NCBI GenBank assembly: GCA_037178625.1
Contig: CM074145.1
Coordinates: 1,860,001 to 1,924,000, forward strand
Length of the DNA stretch: 64,000 nucleotides
DNA from: Skeletonema tropicum
Lineage: Eukaryota; Bacillariophyta; Thalassiosirophyceae; Thalassiosirales; Thalassiosiraceae
Reading direction: 5' to 3'
Numbering within the stretch: the stretch's first letter is position 1; each line of letters begins with the position of its first letter. The notes below the pieces were generated by a model. It did no database searches. It saw only the letters and a program-made list of their open reading frames with translations, and was not told the DNA's origin. Made by a program: the position numbers and the translations under genes. Of the stretch, positions 42,653 to 54,020 are shown piece by piece.

Positions 42653-44419
42653 TCAAAACAAAAGCAGACACAAAATGACGAAGCATGCCAGCATGAATAG
42701 CTACATCGCATTGTAATGGATTGAGGAAAAGAGTGAAATTAGATCACACTTGATTGGAGCACATAACGACACGCACAACATCAATCAATTCACTGCTCAC
42801 ACGAATAATACAAAGTCTACAATTCCTCTACTCACCAATCTTGATAAAAATTCTCGTGCCATTGCTAATGAGGAATCTTCTCCACCCATTCCACCAGCTG
42901 CTGCTCCCCTCCCATCAAAATGCTGCTCAACATTATTCTGTTCCGAGGCACGTCCGATCCCTCCTAATCCATTATCTGATCTGTGAATTTGAGGCACCTC
43001 GGGCTGATCCCTTGTCGTACTTTGTTGTTGATTTGCTGCTCCAATGTTATCAATGCTATTGACCAATCCGCTAACTATGCCCATTAGACCCCCCATTTGC
43101 CGATTTTGGAATTGAAGAGACCGTGAGTAGTCGACGTGCCGAGGGCGGTATGCCAATCGGAATGACGAGGAAGATGTAATGGTGGAGGTACTCAATATTG
43201 GTGCCGTTGCCATATTTGGATTATTGTACTGAGTGTGATGCCCAGAAGCAGCACTCTCGATATTGGTGTTGGCAAAAGATGGTGTAGGTGAACGCAAGGG
43301 ACGATTCGGCACTTCAATATTACCTTCTCCCCCGTTCCTAATGACAGGAGTGGTCGTTGCATTACTAGGAATGTTTTCATACATATGTTGAGTCGTTTGC
43401 GGTGACAGAGGTGCATCATTGTTGGATACTTCATTACTTGTTGAAGCTGTAAGAGGGCGACGTTGACGAAGTCCAATGTTGGCTGTAGACGGCTCAAATG
43501 CGTGAGGAGAGAGAGGGGACTCATTGGAATGAATATCATCATCATATCCCCCGCGTTCATTAAAGTGCTCCTCGTCGTGCTGAGATTGCTCCTGCGAGAG
43601 AGACTGCGTTGTTGTGACGTCCCCCCCTTGTCGATCTGCTCGAGATCCAGTAGTTTTAGCATGCACGTGTATGTAGATTGGAATGACCGAGTCAACAGAA
43701 CAGAATGCTTTGCAAACGGGGCAAACTCTTCGGGCACTATTAAAGCGAGCCGGATCATATGGTCGATCATGCGAATTGCTAGAGTTTGTAGCCATCTCGG
43801 ATATGAAATTGTTCAACCCTCCGTGATTATTTGCTGCTCTTCCAATTCCTATCCCCCCGCCTCCTCCAAATGCAGCGTAGTACTCATTTACTAGCATGCC
43901 CGGAGCGAGCCATTGATAGAGGCAGGGCCAGCAGAACAAGTGACCGCACTTTGTTACGACCGGTTCATCGCTAACTTCATCGATGCAGATTGCACACATA
44001 AAGCGCGAGTCTTTGCTTTGGGATCTCGCAGGAGAAGGAGCCAAATTTCCATCAGCAGAAGCAGTACCAGCAGATGCAGATAAATTATTGTCCCCACTGC
44101 TGCCTCCATCTCTGCTTTGTGTCCTCATTGAGGGGAGTGTGACATCCAAATTATTGCCGTCGACTGCACCGCCGATGTTCGCAGAAATATCTAACCGTTC
44201 ATCCTCTTCTTTTTCCTCCTCATGGACAGAAATATTCACAAAATCCTCGTCTTCTACGTCGACATCGTCTTCAACGTTGGTGGGGAGCGTCTCTGTGATG
44301 CTCATGGCTGCTGGCTGCGCTGTAACACTTCTACCGCCTGACGACGTTTCATGGTCGAGATCCAAAAACCAAAAAACAAAAAAATGCACAGAGACAGGCA
44401 GGACAACTGAAGTCGCCAT
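42653..44419 (-). CDS. RNF5/RNF185-like RING E3 ligase with C-terminal membrane anchor, two exons
   Basis: Exon 1 44419-42836 (528 codons) ends at AAGATTG/GTGAGT. A 135-bp intron ends GATGTAG, and exon 2 (42700-42653) adds [15 protein letters not shown] and a stop, a hydrophobic tail that fits a membrane anchor. The RING starts near residue 140: [26 protein letters not shown], then, after an insert of about 60 residues, [17 protein letters not shown]. [13 protein letters not shown] and CPVCKA...VIPxY are hallmarks of the RNF5/RNF185/RMA1 group, ER ligases acting in protein quality control. Plant and animal members lack the Gly/Asn-rich insert and the long Ser/Asn-rich C-terminal part. An alternative start is the Met at 44305 (MSITETL). 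Confidence 0.8.
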
Positions 44420-44842
44420 CGGTACTCACAGAACAAATAAGTAATAATTGTAAGATTTACTTGAACAACTTGGTACACAAGCAAACTAAGTACGATGATC
44501 TCTAAAAGTCTGAGTACTTATTTAGCTTCTGTATCTGTGGGAAAATGTTGCAGTCGTTTCATCAAATGCTGACCCACATGTCAGATCAAACGCAGCAGAT
44601 TCGTCATTTGAATTGAGATGTGTCCGCAACCGGACAGCTCCTCTTCGAACATTATTAGTGCACCAGACGATACATTACTTACTTGGCCTGTGTGCCGTGC
44701 CTGTACACACCTCCTTCACTTGTCTTATGGAATAAGTTTATTTGCAACTAAGTTCTAGACTTCCACGTAATCGATAATTTGACAAACAATCACACTTGGA
44801 GGACCTCTATTTCGTTCTAGGGTGCGATCTGGGAAATAATAG
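44420..44842. other. Intergenic with a relic of a finger-gene 3' end
   Basis: 44535-44615 resembles 44985-45065 (TTGCAGTCGTTTCATCA.ATGCTGA ... GCAGATTCGTCAT), the 3' end of the tandem finger gene, so a partial tandem duplicate existed. No intact gene here. Confidence 0.6.
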
Positions 44843-46212
44843 CTACTGCAGCACATGTTCGTTATCACTTAGCGTAGATAATGTCGCCTCTTGAGGGCCC
44901 ACCAGACGTACTTTAAAATTTCTGTTACGTATATTTCGTTCTTGGTAGATAGAAGTAGCCACGTCAGTATGATGGTTGGGAAGAGTTGCAGTCGTTTCAT
45001 CATATGCTGATCTACAAGATAGATAAAATGCGGTAGATTCGTCATGGGTATTTGCTCCATGTCTAATGCACACTCCTTCTCGTTTGGCTTGACTAGTGCA
45101 TCCATCACTGCTGCATTGTTTGACCTTTGCCCCATGCCGTTTGCACACCCCTCCATTTTGGGCCATGTTTGTGCATCCATCTCTGTTGCATAGTTTGACC
45201 TTTGCCCCATGTCTAATGCGCACGCCTCCTTTTTGGGCCATGTTTGTGCATTCATCGATATTGCATAGTTTGACCTTCGCTCCATGCCTAATACACACTC
45301 CTCCCTTGACAACTATGTTAGTGTATCCATCACTGCTGCATAGTTTGACCTTTGCCCCATGCCTAACACACACTCCTCCCTTGACAACTATGTTTGTGCA
45401 TCCGTCACTGCTGCATAGTTTGACTTTTGCCCATGTCTAATGCACACTCCTCCTCGTTTGGCTTGACTAGTACAACCATCACTGCTGCATAGTTTGACCT
45501 TTGCCCCATGCCGTTTGCACACTCCTCCTCTATGTGCGTAGTTTGTGCATCCGTCGCTGCAGCACAGTTTGCGCTTGACCTTTGCTCCATGCCTAACGCA
45601 CACTCCTCCCTTGACAACTCTGTTTGTGCATCCGTCACTGCTACATAGTTTGACCTTTGCTCCATGTCTAATGCACACTCCTCCCTTAACGACTATGTTT
45701 GTGCACCCGTCACTGCTGCATAGTTTTTGCTTGACCTTTGCTCCATGCCTAATGCACACTCCTCCCTTGACAACTATGTTTGTGCATCCATCACTGCTGC
45801 ATAGTTTGACCTTTGCTCCATGCCTAACGCACACTCCTCCTCGTTTGGCTATGTTCGTGCATTCTTCAACAGAGCATGGCTTTTTGTACCTCTTTCCAGA
45901 AACACTCTTAGCTACCTTTGCTCTTTCATCGGTAGCAGACGAACGGCGTTTCCTCTTAGCTGACCTTATTTCCAGTGAATCTACGAGAGATGAGCCATCA
46001 CTTTCTATAGCAGCAGCTGCCGCTGCTCGGCGAGTTGAAGTTGACCGATGCTTCGATGCAGAAGAGTTCCTCTCACTCTTCTTTTTTACAGCCAACGCAG
46101 CCGCCTCTTTCTTTCTCAGCTGGGTCTCCCTGTAAATGAGAGCACCTATATCTTCCTCATCGCTGCTCTTTGATGCGGCTGCCTCTGACGGTGTGTGTTG
46201 TTTGGTCGACAT
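44843..46212 (-). CDS. Protein with about 11 tandem C-x4-C/GGVCxRHGAK zinc fingers (frameshift near 45430)
   Basis: I choose the ATG at 46212 (MSTKQHTPSEAAASK); the open frame extends 43 residues further but reads unlike protein. A basic, Ser/Ala-rich N-terminal third (with KRKRRS as possible nuclear signal) precedes about 11 repeats of about 25 residues: C-x4-C-TN-x6-GGVC-x2-HGAKVK. Cys4-His spacing resembles the repeats annotated as 'WRKY19-like' in diatoms and oomycetes. Repeats 1-6 (to 45430) are in one frame, 7-11 in another. At the switch TTTGCCCATG has three Cs where every other repeat has four, so one C is missing. Repeat 8 has Cys to Tyr and repeat 9 Cys to Arg. The last codons read into the 76-bp dispersed element (44855-44928), giving a transposon-derived C-terminus. 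Likely nucleic-acid- or protein-binding. Confidence 0.7.
44855..44928 (-). repeat. 76-bp dispersed element, reverse copy
   Basis: Reverse complement of 19054-19129 with one change (TTAGCGTAG for TTAGTGTAG). It supplies the last residues of the finger protein, VRLVGPQEATLSTLSDNEHV. No flanking 13-bp repeat seen here. Confidence 0.8.
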
Positions 46213-46421
46213 GGTTGTGGTAGGTGGCTCTAAGTACTTACTCAGTATTAAAATAGCTGTTTGCGAACCACTCCAGACTCCAGGCCCAGGATGCATGCAC
46301 AGAGTCATAAGTACAGTCACCATCGGTATTCGTTTTGACATACGACCTTTATGAATTGACTCAATTTTGCGAAGTAGAGAAGAAACAGTGAAACATTATA
46401 TAATTCATCGCTATATCTCCT

Positions 46422-48409
46422 CTACAATACCTTTCGATTGTTCTCAAATGTATCATCTGTCTTAATGCTCACCCTACGCCGCCCGTTATCCATAGACTTT
46501 TCCTCTCCGTTTGTAGCTTTCCCTCTAGAAGTGAGCATTGCGGCCATTGTACCTCGGCGCCTTGCAATACCATTGGAAGTCGACGACGATGTCGATTGCG
46601 CTTTTTCAAGTCCAGCTTTTCTCTTCAACCAATGAAACGGTTTCAAAGCCATGTCTACCGCATGATCTACTCTCTTCTCTATCCATATACTCATCGCATC
46701 AAACTCTTCTCTATCTGCAAGAGGTGTGAGGAACCAGTACAAATTGTACAACACTGCCGCCAAATACACAATGCCTAAACATACTTCGATGAAATGCAAT
46801 AACCCCTCGCTGATATACCCCTGCACCATGAAAGCAACAAGATTTTCCACATTTGAAGCAAACAGGAGCGAGAAGTTGTACAAATTCCTTTTGATTTGGA
46901 GAAATAGTATACAAATGTGAGAACACAAGAGATGAGCAATAGCCGGACACATCAGAGGTGAGACTGCTGCAATCCACGAACAACATAGATCCTGAGAATC
47001 GATTGTTTGCATAAAGATGTACAATACTCACCATTTGTCCACACGCGTTACCACCGAAACTTTTGGCAGAGCGTCAGCCATTGGACCGTAGAGTGAAACA
47101 AGAGCCAAGAAAATTGTCCCACTAATACTAAAGCGATCACTCAAATCGGGGGACCCAAAGAAACTAAGCACTTCTAGTATCATGAGTAGTTCTCCCACCG
47201 ATCCCACTCGCAGCAAATAAGAATAAGGATCACGCCTGACTGTGATGATGAGATGAGCTTCGCTAAAGGCACCTTCGGCATTATCGTATCTTTGCATCGA
47301 ATTGACATCCTTTTCGTCACTCTCAACTCTCACTTTGACAATCTCAAATTCACTAAGCCCAACACCGCCTATGACACAAAATGATAGTTAGTTGTTGCGC
47401 AGTAATAAAAAGCAAGTTCAAGATAGAAGTAAGTAGACGCACTCACCTATCGCCCCTGCGTCCACACTTCGCTTCAAATAACTCTTTTCCTTTCTTGCTC
47501 GTCTGCTAGGAGAGAAACCTGACCCTTCCCTCCCTATTGAATTCAGCCGCTCACTCCAAATGAAATTAACTTGTTCCGAGTTCCACTGATTCGAGCTAAA
47601 TTTGACAACTAACTCAGTCTCGTCAAAGGGGAAATTTGCAAATGAAAATTTACATCGACACTCCGGTTGATACAACATGCTTCGCGTGATGACCGGCCGG
47701 CCACCGAGCATTGCAATGGAGTGAAGTTTCGAACCTGCTTCAATTGGATCTTCATCCCCGACGGCATTCACCAACACCACCTCTGGATTCCACGTTGTCC
47801 CAAGAGGATCATCGATGTAATTCTTCTTGAGCACATATTTCCCAGTTTTATACGTATTTCCACCAGAAGTGACACTGCTCCCAATCTTTTGAAGAGTTTT
47901 CTCGGTAGTGCTCCTGACAGAATCACCAACATCGCTAGTGCAACGATTCGGTTGAATTTTTCGCCCCAGTCCTCTCTTATATTTAACTTCTGGTTCTATC
48001 GTCCCGTCATCCTCCCAATCCATATTTAATAATAGCTTTAATCGGAAAGTTTGTGCGCTGGTATCAACATGCAATAAGTCGACAATGAAACTGTCCAATA
48101 TGACAGTCTTTGGCCCCATCAGAAATGTATCGTGACCTCCCATATCTAAACCCACTGGAGGGGCGTAAGCATCATATCTATCCGAAAACTCGGCCTGAGA
48201 TGAAAGTGGTAGGTGGTAGGCGTTGTGGTGAGTTTACGCCCGCCTCTTTACAACAAAGTGAAAATGAAAATCATTTATACATCGTGTCGAGAACTTACGA
48301 CGTCTGAGTCGACATGATTAACGAGGCTATGAGCATGGCTATTGTTCAAGTTGGAGTACGACATCCGCCGCTTTGTCGATTGCAGCGACATTCGTCTATT
48401 TGCCTTCAT
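46422..48409 (-). CDS. Pentameric ligand-gated ion-channel-like subunit without the Cys-loop bond, four exons
   Basis: Exons 48409-48299, 48194-47447, 47368-47032 and 46887-46422 join in phase (all GT-AG) into 553 residues. Exon 2 has the ligand-binding beta-sandwich: VDTSAQTFRLKLLLNMDWED, GTTWNPEVVLVNAVGDE, then CRCKFSFANFPFDETELVVK. FPFD is the family signature, but the second loop cysteine is Glu/Leu. Exon 3 has IITVRRDPYSYLL entering TM1, DRFSISGTIFLALVSL as pore-lining TM2 and LPKVSVVTRVDKW leading to TM3. Exon 4 supplies TM3, TM4 (EVCLGIVYLAAVLYNLYWFL) and a basic tail. The TM1 proline is absent. No signal peptide is visible in the 37-residue exon 1, so an upstream exon may be missing. 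Such channels pass ions across the plasma membrane on ligand binding; ligand and ion are unknown. The acceptor of exon 4 (CAAAAG) is the least certain. Confidence 0.75.
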
Positions 48410-49940
48410 TATTTTTGTCGATGCTGGTTGATAATTATTTTAGCAAGTCTGTGAAGAAGTGAGTGTAATTAATAATTGAACGATTGCATGCATGAGTGAG
48501 CGAAGATGGTCAATTTAAATCTTATTATTTGCTGCGATTATCTTATTAAATAAATGACATAGGTAAAGGGAAAGATTTGCAACGATTTTTGAAGAGAGAG
48601 AGGAGGCGGGGAGTCAGCTCGCCACCGCCAACGACGCCCTTAACACTTACTACTGATGACGTAATAATAACGAAATTCAAGAGACTCTGAACGATCGGCG
48701 TTGGGCGTTGCATTGCATCGAATTGAATGACAACCATCAGTGCAATCTCATAAGTATCTCATGTCCAAGTAAGCGCATCTTTTTACCAGAGAAGATTCCT
48801 CCAATTATTATGTGTGAGTGAGGGCTTGTGGTACCGAACACCACTGATGAAAGAAACGCACGACCAATAAGCTGAGATAAGTACATATTATGATACTCCT
48901 TATCATGCAATGCAGATATTGTAATGGGCGTGTTAATGTTTGCGTTATCCTACTTAGGTACTATTCACCGAAGAACAATCTTTCTTTGGAAGATTCTCCT
49001 TTTTGCATCAATCAAGCGGAAGGCTCCTTCTTGTGAACTGAGACCAGAAGATATTTGAGATTGTCATTGCTGCAGTTGAAGTTGATCTCGTGTTTACGTA
49101 CAAAAACAAAAGGCTGCAAGAGAAAGGCATCTTACTCGTATTCGACAAGCATACGCTATTGGCCTTTATTATCCAAACCCCTGTAGAATGATGCACATGT
49201 AAAATGAATTCATCATCTCTCAGCAATGCAAAGTCTTACTTCTCCACTCTACGATTCGAAACGCAATCTGTGTCATATGTAATATCCTTGAGTGCAATAC
49301 AGACGAGGAAGAACGTAGGTCCAGTGCTCTCAATTGATTGAAGAGAGGTAGGGGCAACGGGGGAATCTAAATAACAACTTCTTCGCCACTGACACTGAAA
49401 GCCGCAACAATTAGTGATGATGGAATTCCGACCATACCAGTGCCAATCGAGGCTCCGAAGAACGATTGGCGTTGGGCGAATTCATTTTGATACACAAAGC
49501 ACAATTCAGACAAAAGAACGAATTAGTCATAAAATTCTGTATTCATCGGGATCGGGTAAGTACTTACTTAAGTATCGTAAGATCGGGTGTGCTTGTTGCT
49601 GCTACTTTTGTCAATATGGTACTAAATGTTGTCTCTTGCGGCACTACTGTTAGGGTTTATCTCCTCAAACGAACACTCCACCAAACAACCACACGTCAGT
49701 CAGCGTCAGCGCACACATCTGAAAAGAAGGATGATGATGATGGTAAGAGAATCGGCATGCTGCTAACATAACCACGACACACGACACAGTTCAAACGAAT
49801 CAGCAACGGCAACAAATAAATAAGTACAAAGTTAATCAGATTAGATATCTACACGAGAATAATCTGGACCTGCTTACAACAACACTCAACATCTACTATC
49901 TCCAGCTCGACGGCCATCCTTCAAAATTAAGACGATCAGC
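48410..49940. other. 1.5 kb intergenic, no gene seen
   Basis: Divergent upstream region shared by the channel gene and the SOUL gene. Short frames only (the longest is 101 residues at 49466-49771 and is not protein-like). GTTGGGCG words recur at 48691 and 49467. Confidence 0.5.
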
Positions 49941-51248
49941 ATGACGAAAACCGCACTAACACTCTTGAGCTCACTGCTGCTGCTCCTTGCCTCCTCGGAA
50001 GCATTTTGTCCACCTTCCTCCTCTGCCACCCAGCAGCAGCGTACCAAACAACAATTCTTCATGTCCACCACCGACGCCACTGGATCAGCTGCAGCATCAG
50101 TCACCACCACAAGTAACAATAATAACAATGATGAGTTGGCCGCAACAGTGACAAAGTTGAAGCGAGTCCTCGCCAAAGAATACACATCGTTCTTCGACCC
50201 CATGGTCGATTCTTGGTATGCACCAGATGTGACCTTCACGGATCCCATGACGTCACTTAGCGGAGTGGATTCCTATCGTAAGAATGTTGATATGCTTGCA
50301 GGGAGGACACTCATGGGCAAGATCTTGTTTGACGGCGCAGGGATTAATCTGCATGGGATCAGCGGAGGGGAAATTGTGACGGATGAAACTACGAATACCG
50401 TCCGTGTCGATGATATTGTGACGAGGTGGACGTTGCGTTTGACTGCCAAAGTGTTGCCTTGGTCGCCAGAAGCTGTATTTTCGGGAGTATCTGTGTATAA
50501 CATTGCAGTGGGTGGGAAGGAGGGATTATCCATCACGGGTCAAACGGATTATTGGGATAGTATCAACATTCAACCGGACACATCCTCCACGAATGTCAAG
50601 CAACAATACAAAACTGTACCAAAGAATATAGCCATCTCCGATTTCCTAGCTCAATTGGCACCCGCTGGATTCCTCGCTCCAACAGCTGCACCAGAATTGC
50701 CGTATCTGTTATTACGTCGTGGGGATGGGTATGAAATACGTAAATATCCTGGCTTTGTTGGAGTAGAATCACCGTATATGCGCAGGGATTATGGGTTTGG
50801 TTCATTGGGGGCATTTTCCAAGGGTATGGATCCACTAGCCCCATCGATTTGTAAAGTGTACAATGATGACAATGTCGATGATGGTGATGGCAAGGAGAAA
50901 ATGATGATGTGGCCATTAAAGTTTGCCTTCCCGGGAGAGGGGACTGAGGCACCCCCAGCTCCACCTGCGGCGCTTGAAAAAGCTGGAAGTGGGCAATGGG
51001 CAAGTATTAATATCATGTCTCAACCCGAGAGGATAGTTGCCATTCGTGCATTTGAAGATGCCGCCATGGGACCGGTCGTAAGGAATTGTGATAGGGAGTT
51101 GAGAGCAATGTTGAAACGAGATGGACTTGAGGCGGAGGAGGGGAGTGATCAATTTGTTGTGTTTACTCAGTATGATGCTGTGCATTCGATGGGGAAGAGG
51201 CGTAGTGAAGTTTGGATTGATTTGAAAGATGGTGGGCATCCATTCTAG
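49941..51248 (+). CDS. SOUL haem-binding protein with N-terminal DUF2358 domain, plastid-targeted
   Basis: Single exon, 435 residues. Residues 1-22 (MTKTALTLLSSLLLLLASSE, then AF) form a signal peptide ending in S-E-A-F; the phenylalanine after the cleavage site is the diatom ASAFAP-type signal for import into the complex plastid, followed by a Ser/Thr/Gln-rich transit-like stretch. Residues 68-210 (LKRVLAKEYTSFFDPM...WYAPDVTFTDP) match DUF2358, a SnoaL-like fold. The rest is a SOUL domain: LLLRRGDGYEIRKYPGFVGV, then INIMSQPERIVAIRAFEDAA and VVFTQYDAVHSMGKRRSEVW. The same DUF2358-SOUL order occurs in a chloroplast plant family, which supports plastid location. SOUL proteins bind haem or tetrapyrroles; the exact role is not known. 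The start is the first ATG, which opens the signal peptide. Confidence 0.85.
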   Translation: MTKTALTLLSSLLLLLASSEAFCPPSSSATQQQRTKQQFFMSTTDATGSAAASVTTTSNNNNNDELAATVTKLKRVLAKEYTSFFDPMVDSWYAPDVTFTDPMTSLSGVDSYRKNVDMLAGRTLMGKILFDGAGINLHGISGGEIVTDETTNTVRVDDIVTRWTLRLTAKVLPWSPEAVFSGVSVYNIAVGGKEGLSITGQTDYWDSINIQPDTSSTNVKQQYKTVPKNIAISDFLAQLAPAGFLAPTAAPELPYLLLRRGDGYEIRKYPGFVGVESPYMRRDYGFGSLGAFSKGMDPLAPSICKVYNDDNVDDGDGKEKMMMWPLKFAFPGEGTEAPPAPPAALEKAGSGQWASINIMSQPERIVAIRAFEDAAMGPVVRNCDRELRAMLKRDGLEAEEGSDQFVVFTQYDAVHSMGKRRSEVWIDLKDGGHPF

Positions 51249-51314
51249 TTAATTAGTAACTTGATGTTGTATTAGAAAGTTATGAAGTTATGCATGCATA
51301 CTTCATCCAATCGA

Positions 51315-52143
51315 TTATTCCATCAAGTATGCAGAGATATTCTTGCCATCATATTTCTTAAGTATCACGTCCTTGTTGTATTTGAATCCCTTGATGGTTC
51401 CTCTACAAATGTCTGCTCCACACATGCAGTCCTCAAACGCACCAACTTCATACTCAGTCGTTTCATAATCAAACCGCAATTCCTCTCCCTCCTGAATATC
51501 ACGCAGTGCTACAAAATCATAGGATTGTCCTTCATTCAACTGTAGTGCCACACCAATGTTTGGATCGCAAGAATGATTCAAGAATTGTGCCGGTAATTCC
51601 ATCAAAATGTGTTCGTTAAAATTTGTTTGAATCGAGTGTGAGCACGACGTTGCTTTTGGGTTGGATTCGTTTGTGTCAGTGGCTAGAGTTGACGAAATTA
51701 CAATGGAGCCTTTGGTGTATGGACGATGTGCAAATACACCCCATTGATCTGGATTCACTTTCTTTATTTGTAACTGCCCTGAGCATCTAAGGTATAAAAT
51801 GAATAGTTCGTGTTAGAGGAAATCAATCTACCTGTGCACAACATCATGACAACGAATATCTCAACAACAGTGCTCACCTTTCATTCACCGCCTGGACTGC
51901 CAAATTGGTATCACCATGTTCTTGGGCAGAAGATCCCATGAACCGCCGGCTAGGATTACTCACAACACTGTCGATGGTGTTTGACCGATGACGTTGATTT
52001 TCACGGACAGCGCACACACTCCTGCGACCACTGGCAGACGCAGCAGCTGTCGTCACACATAGCCTCTTAGCTGACGTCTGCCTAAGTAGACAACGAGATA
52101 GAGATGATGATGCGGAGAGAAGAGCCTTCATCTTACGGTTCAT
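51315..52143 (-). CDS. Small SET-domain protein methyltransferase, organelle-targeted (copy 2)
   Basis: Exons 52143-51878 and 51786-51315 (donor AAAG/GTGAGC, acceptor CCTTAG/ATG) give 245 residues. It matches 14077-14913 in intron position and phase, with substitutions throughout. NHSCDPNIGV, ELRFDYETTEYE and CMCGADICRG are all kept, so both paralogues look functional. The N-terminus (MNRKMKALLSASSSLSRCLL) is basic and Ser-rich. Met5 at 52131 is the equivalent of copy 1's start. Convergent with the SOUL gene, 66 bp between stop codons. Confidence 0.8.
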
Positions 52144-53697
52144 GATCTTTATCTAAGAAGTAAATCGCAATTCGGAAAATCACAACAAAATACAGAATTT
52201 ATTTAGAATTAATACCTACTCTCAGAGAGCTGAAATAGGCCGTTTTGGACGGATAATTGCGCTATACTCCTACAATACATATAAAGTCAGCACATAAAAA
52301 ATAGGTTGACTAGTTCATAATTGTATTTGAATATTTAATATTTCCTCAAGACTTCTGGCCATCTGTTTGGGTTCAATCAATGATTATAAGTGCGCTCTAC
52401 GGAGGGCATATCTATTGAGAGATAGTTGTTTGTTTGTCGTTCGAAAGGAAAAAGTTGGTAATCGTGCGTACCAAATACCTAAGTCTCCTCCCCACAAAGT
52501 GCGATGATTAATAATTACGAGCTGAACGAATCTCTTTCTCTCTCTCTCTAAGAGAGAGAGAAAGAGGCAACAGTTGTTGGACAACGACTTGGCTGAGTGA
52601 GGGCCACTCCCACCTGTTGACCGAGGCAAGAAAAGCTGTAAGCTTTGAGCGAAAACTGTTCACCGTTCAATAGGATCATGAAGATGAAGCAGGGGTGGAA
52701 AGCTCAAGCGGGAAGAGGAAGAGGGCTCAATAAGTCTGTGTGTGAACTTCGAAATAGCACTATTACTCTCACACATGCTTAAATGGGAGCAGAAATTCTC
52801 TTTATGTCCAAGAGGAAAAATAATTCCAGCAACACATCTATTATCAACGTTGTCTTGACGCTTTCATCTGGAGGAGAGAGGTGTAGCAATAGTAATGCGA
52901 GGTGATTGAATGTTGTAGACATGATACAACCAGAGACGAAGATCTATAAAAGCTTTCAATCCGAGAGAATACTCCTATTACTATGACATGATGGGGTAGT
53001 GAGAAGATCATTATTGTCGCCCTCCCCGAATAACGAATTGAAATCGAAGTCGTCGAGGTTGAACAGATCGTCGCAAGCGCCACCGCCGAACCGGTCCACA
53101 CAGCAACTTTCGACTGTCCTCTGCCCTGCTGTCATAAGTCATAATAATCCCCCCTCCCATCACTACGTGAATTGTGCCGATTTTTTATAATCACGCCGTG
53201 TATAAGGAATAATTGGTGAGTGCATCGCCGGCCCCGACCGAATATTACGCCGTCCTCTCGCATGATATTATTTCATCGTCAATATTGTTGATATGTATCA
53301 TTGTAGAGGATCACAGAGTCAATAAAGATGTTGTCGTACAGCGGTGGAGATCGTTATTTTCACCAACGGACACAAGATATGTCAAGGCGCTATCTGATAC
53401 GAGAGACGCACGAGATAATTTATTCCGCAGTCGCCGTCGGTAGACACGGACTAAATGAGGCTACCGGTGGCAGTATGGGCCAATGGGACCATCGGTGGCG
53501 GAGGGGGCATAGGGGGAGATGATGTGGCCGTCTTATTTTGTATTCGTGATTTTGAATTTTGACCGGGCCTCAAACTTTTGCATCGCACGGATTGTTAGAT
53601 AAGTATTTGCCGGGAATATTTTGTGGAACTCTGGATAGATCCTCTCTTGTTTTCAACCCTTTCCGGGGGTGATTAGTCACCTGCACTCAATTCAATG
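52144..53697. other. 1.5 kb intergenic, no gene seen
   Basis: Short frames only. A self-complementary CTCTCTCTCTAAGAGAGAGA lies near 52537-52562. Confidence 0.55.
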
Positions 53698-53983
53698 CGA
53701 GGGATTTTGGCGAGGGATTTTGGCGAGGGATTTTGGCGAGGGATTTTGGCGAGGGATTTTGGCGAGGGATTTTGGCGAGGGATTTTGGCGAGGGATTTTG
53801 GCGAGGGATTTTGGCGAGGAAATTTGGCGAGGAAATTTGGCGAGGAAATTTGGCGAGGAAATTTGGCGAGGAAATTTGGCGAGGAAATTTGGCGAGGAAA
53901 TTTGGCGAGGAAATTTGGCGAGGAAATTTGGCGAGGAAATTTGGCGAGGAAATTTGGCGAGGAAATTTGGCGAGGAAATTTGG
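53698..53983 (+). repeat. 13-bp minisatellite in two blocks
   Basis: About 9 copies of GCGAGGGATTTTG followed without a break by about 13 copies of GCGAGGAAATTTG. Within each block the copies are identical and they differ from the other block at the same three positions, so each block was amplified separately. All six frames are open because 13 is not a multiple of three; the repeated peptides (such as ARDFGEGFWR) are artefacts. Confidence 0.97.
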
Positions 53984-54020
53984 AGAAAGAGCGATTTCAC
54001 CTCCAACCGAACCCGCTCAG

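Noticed and set aside
45096..46135. Long plus frames reading SLLHSLTFAPCL repeats
   Set aside because: Antisense shadow of the tandem finger gene, whose Cys/His pattern is on the minus strand.
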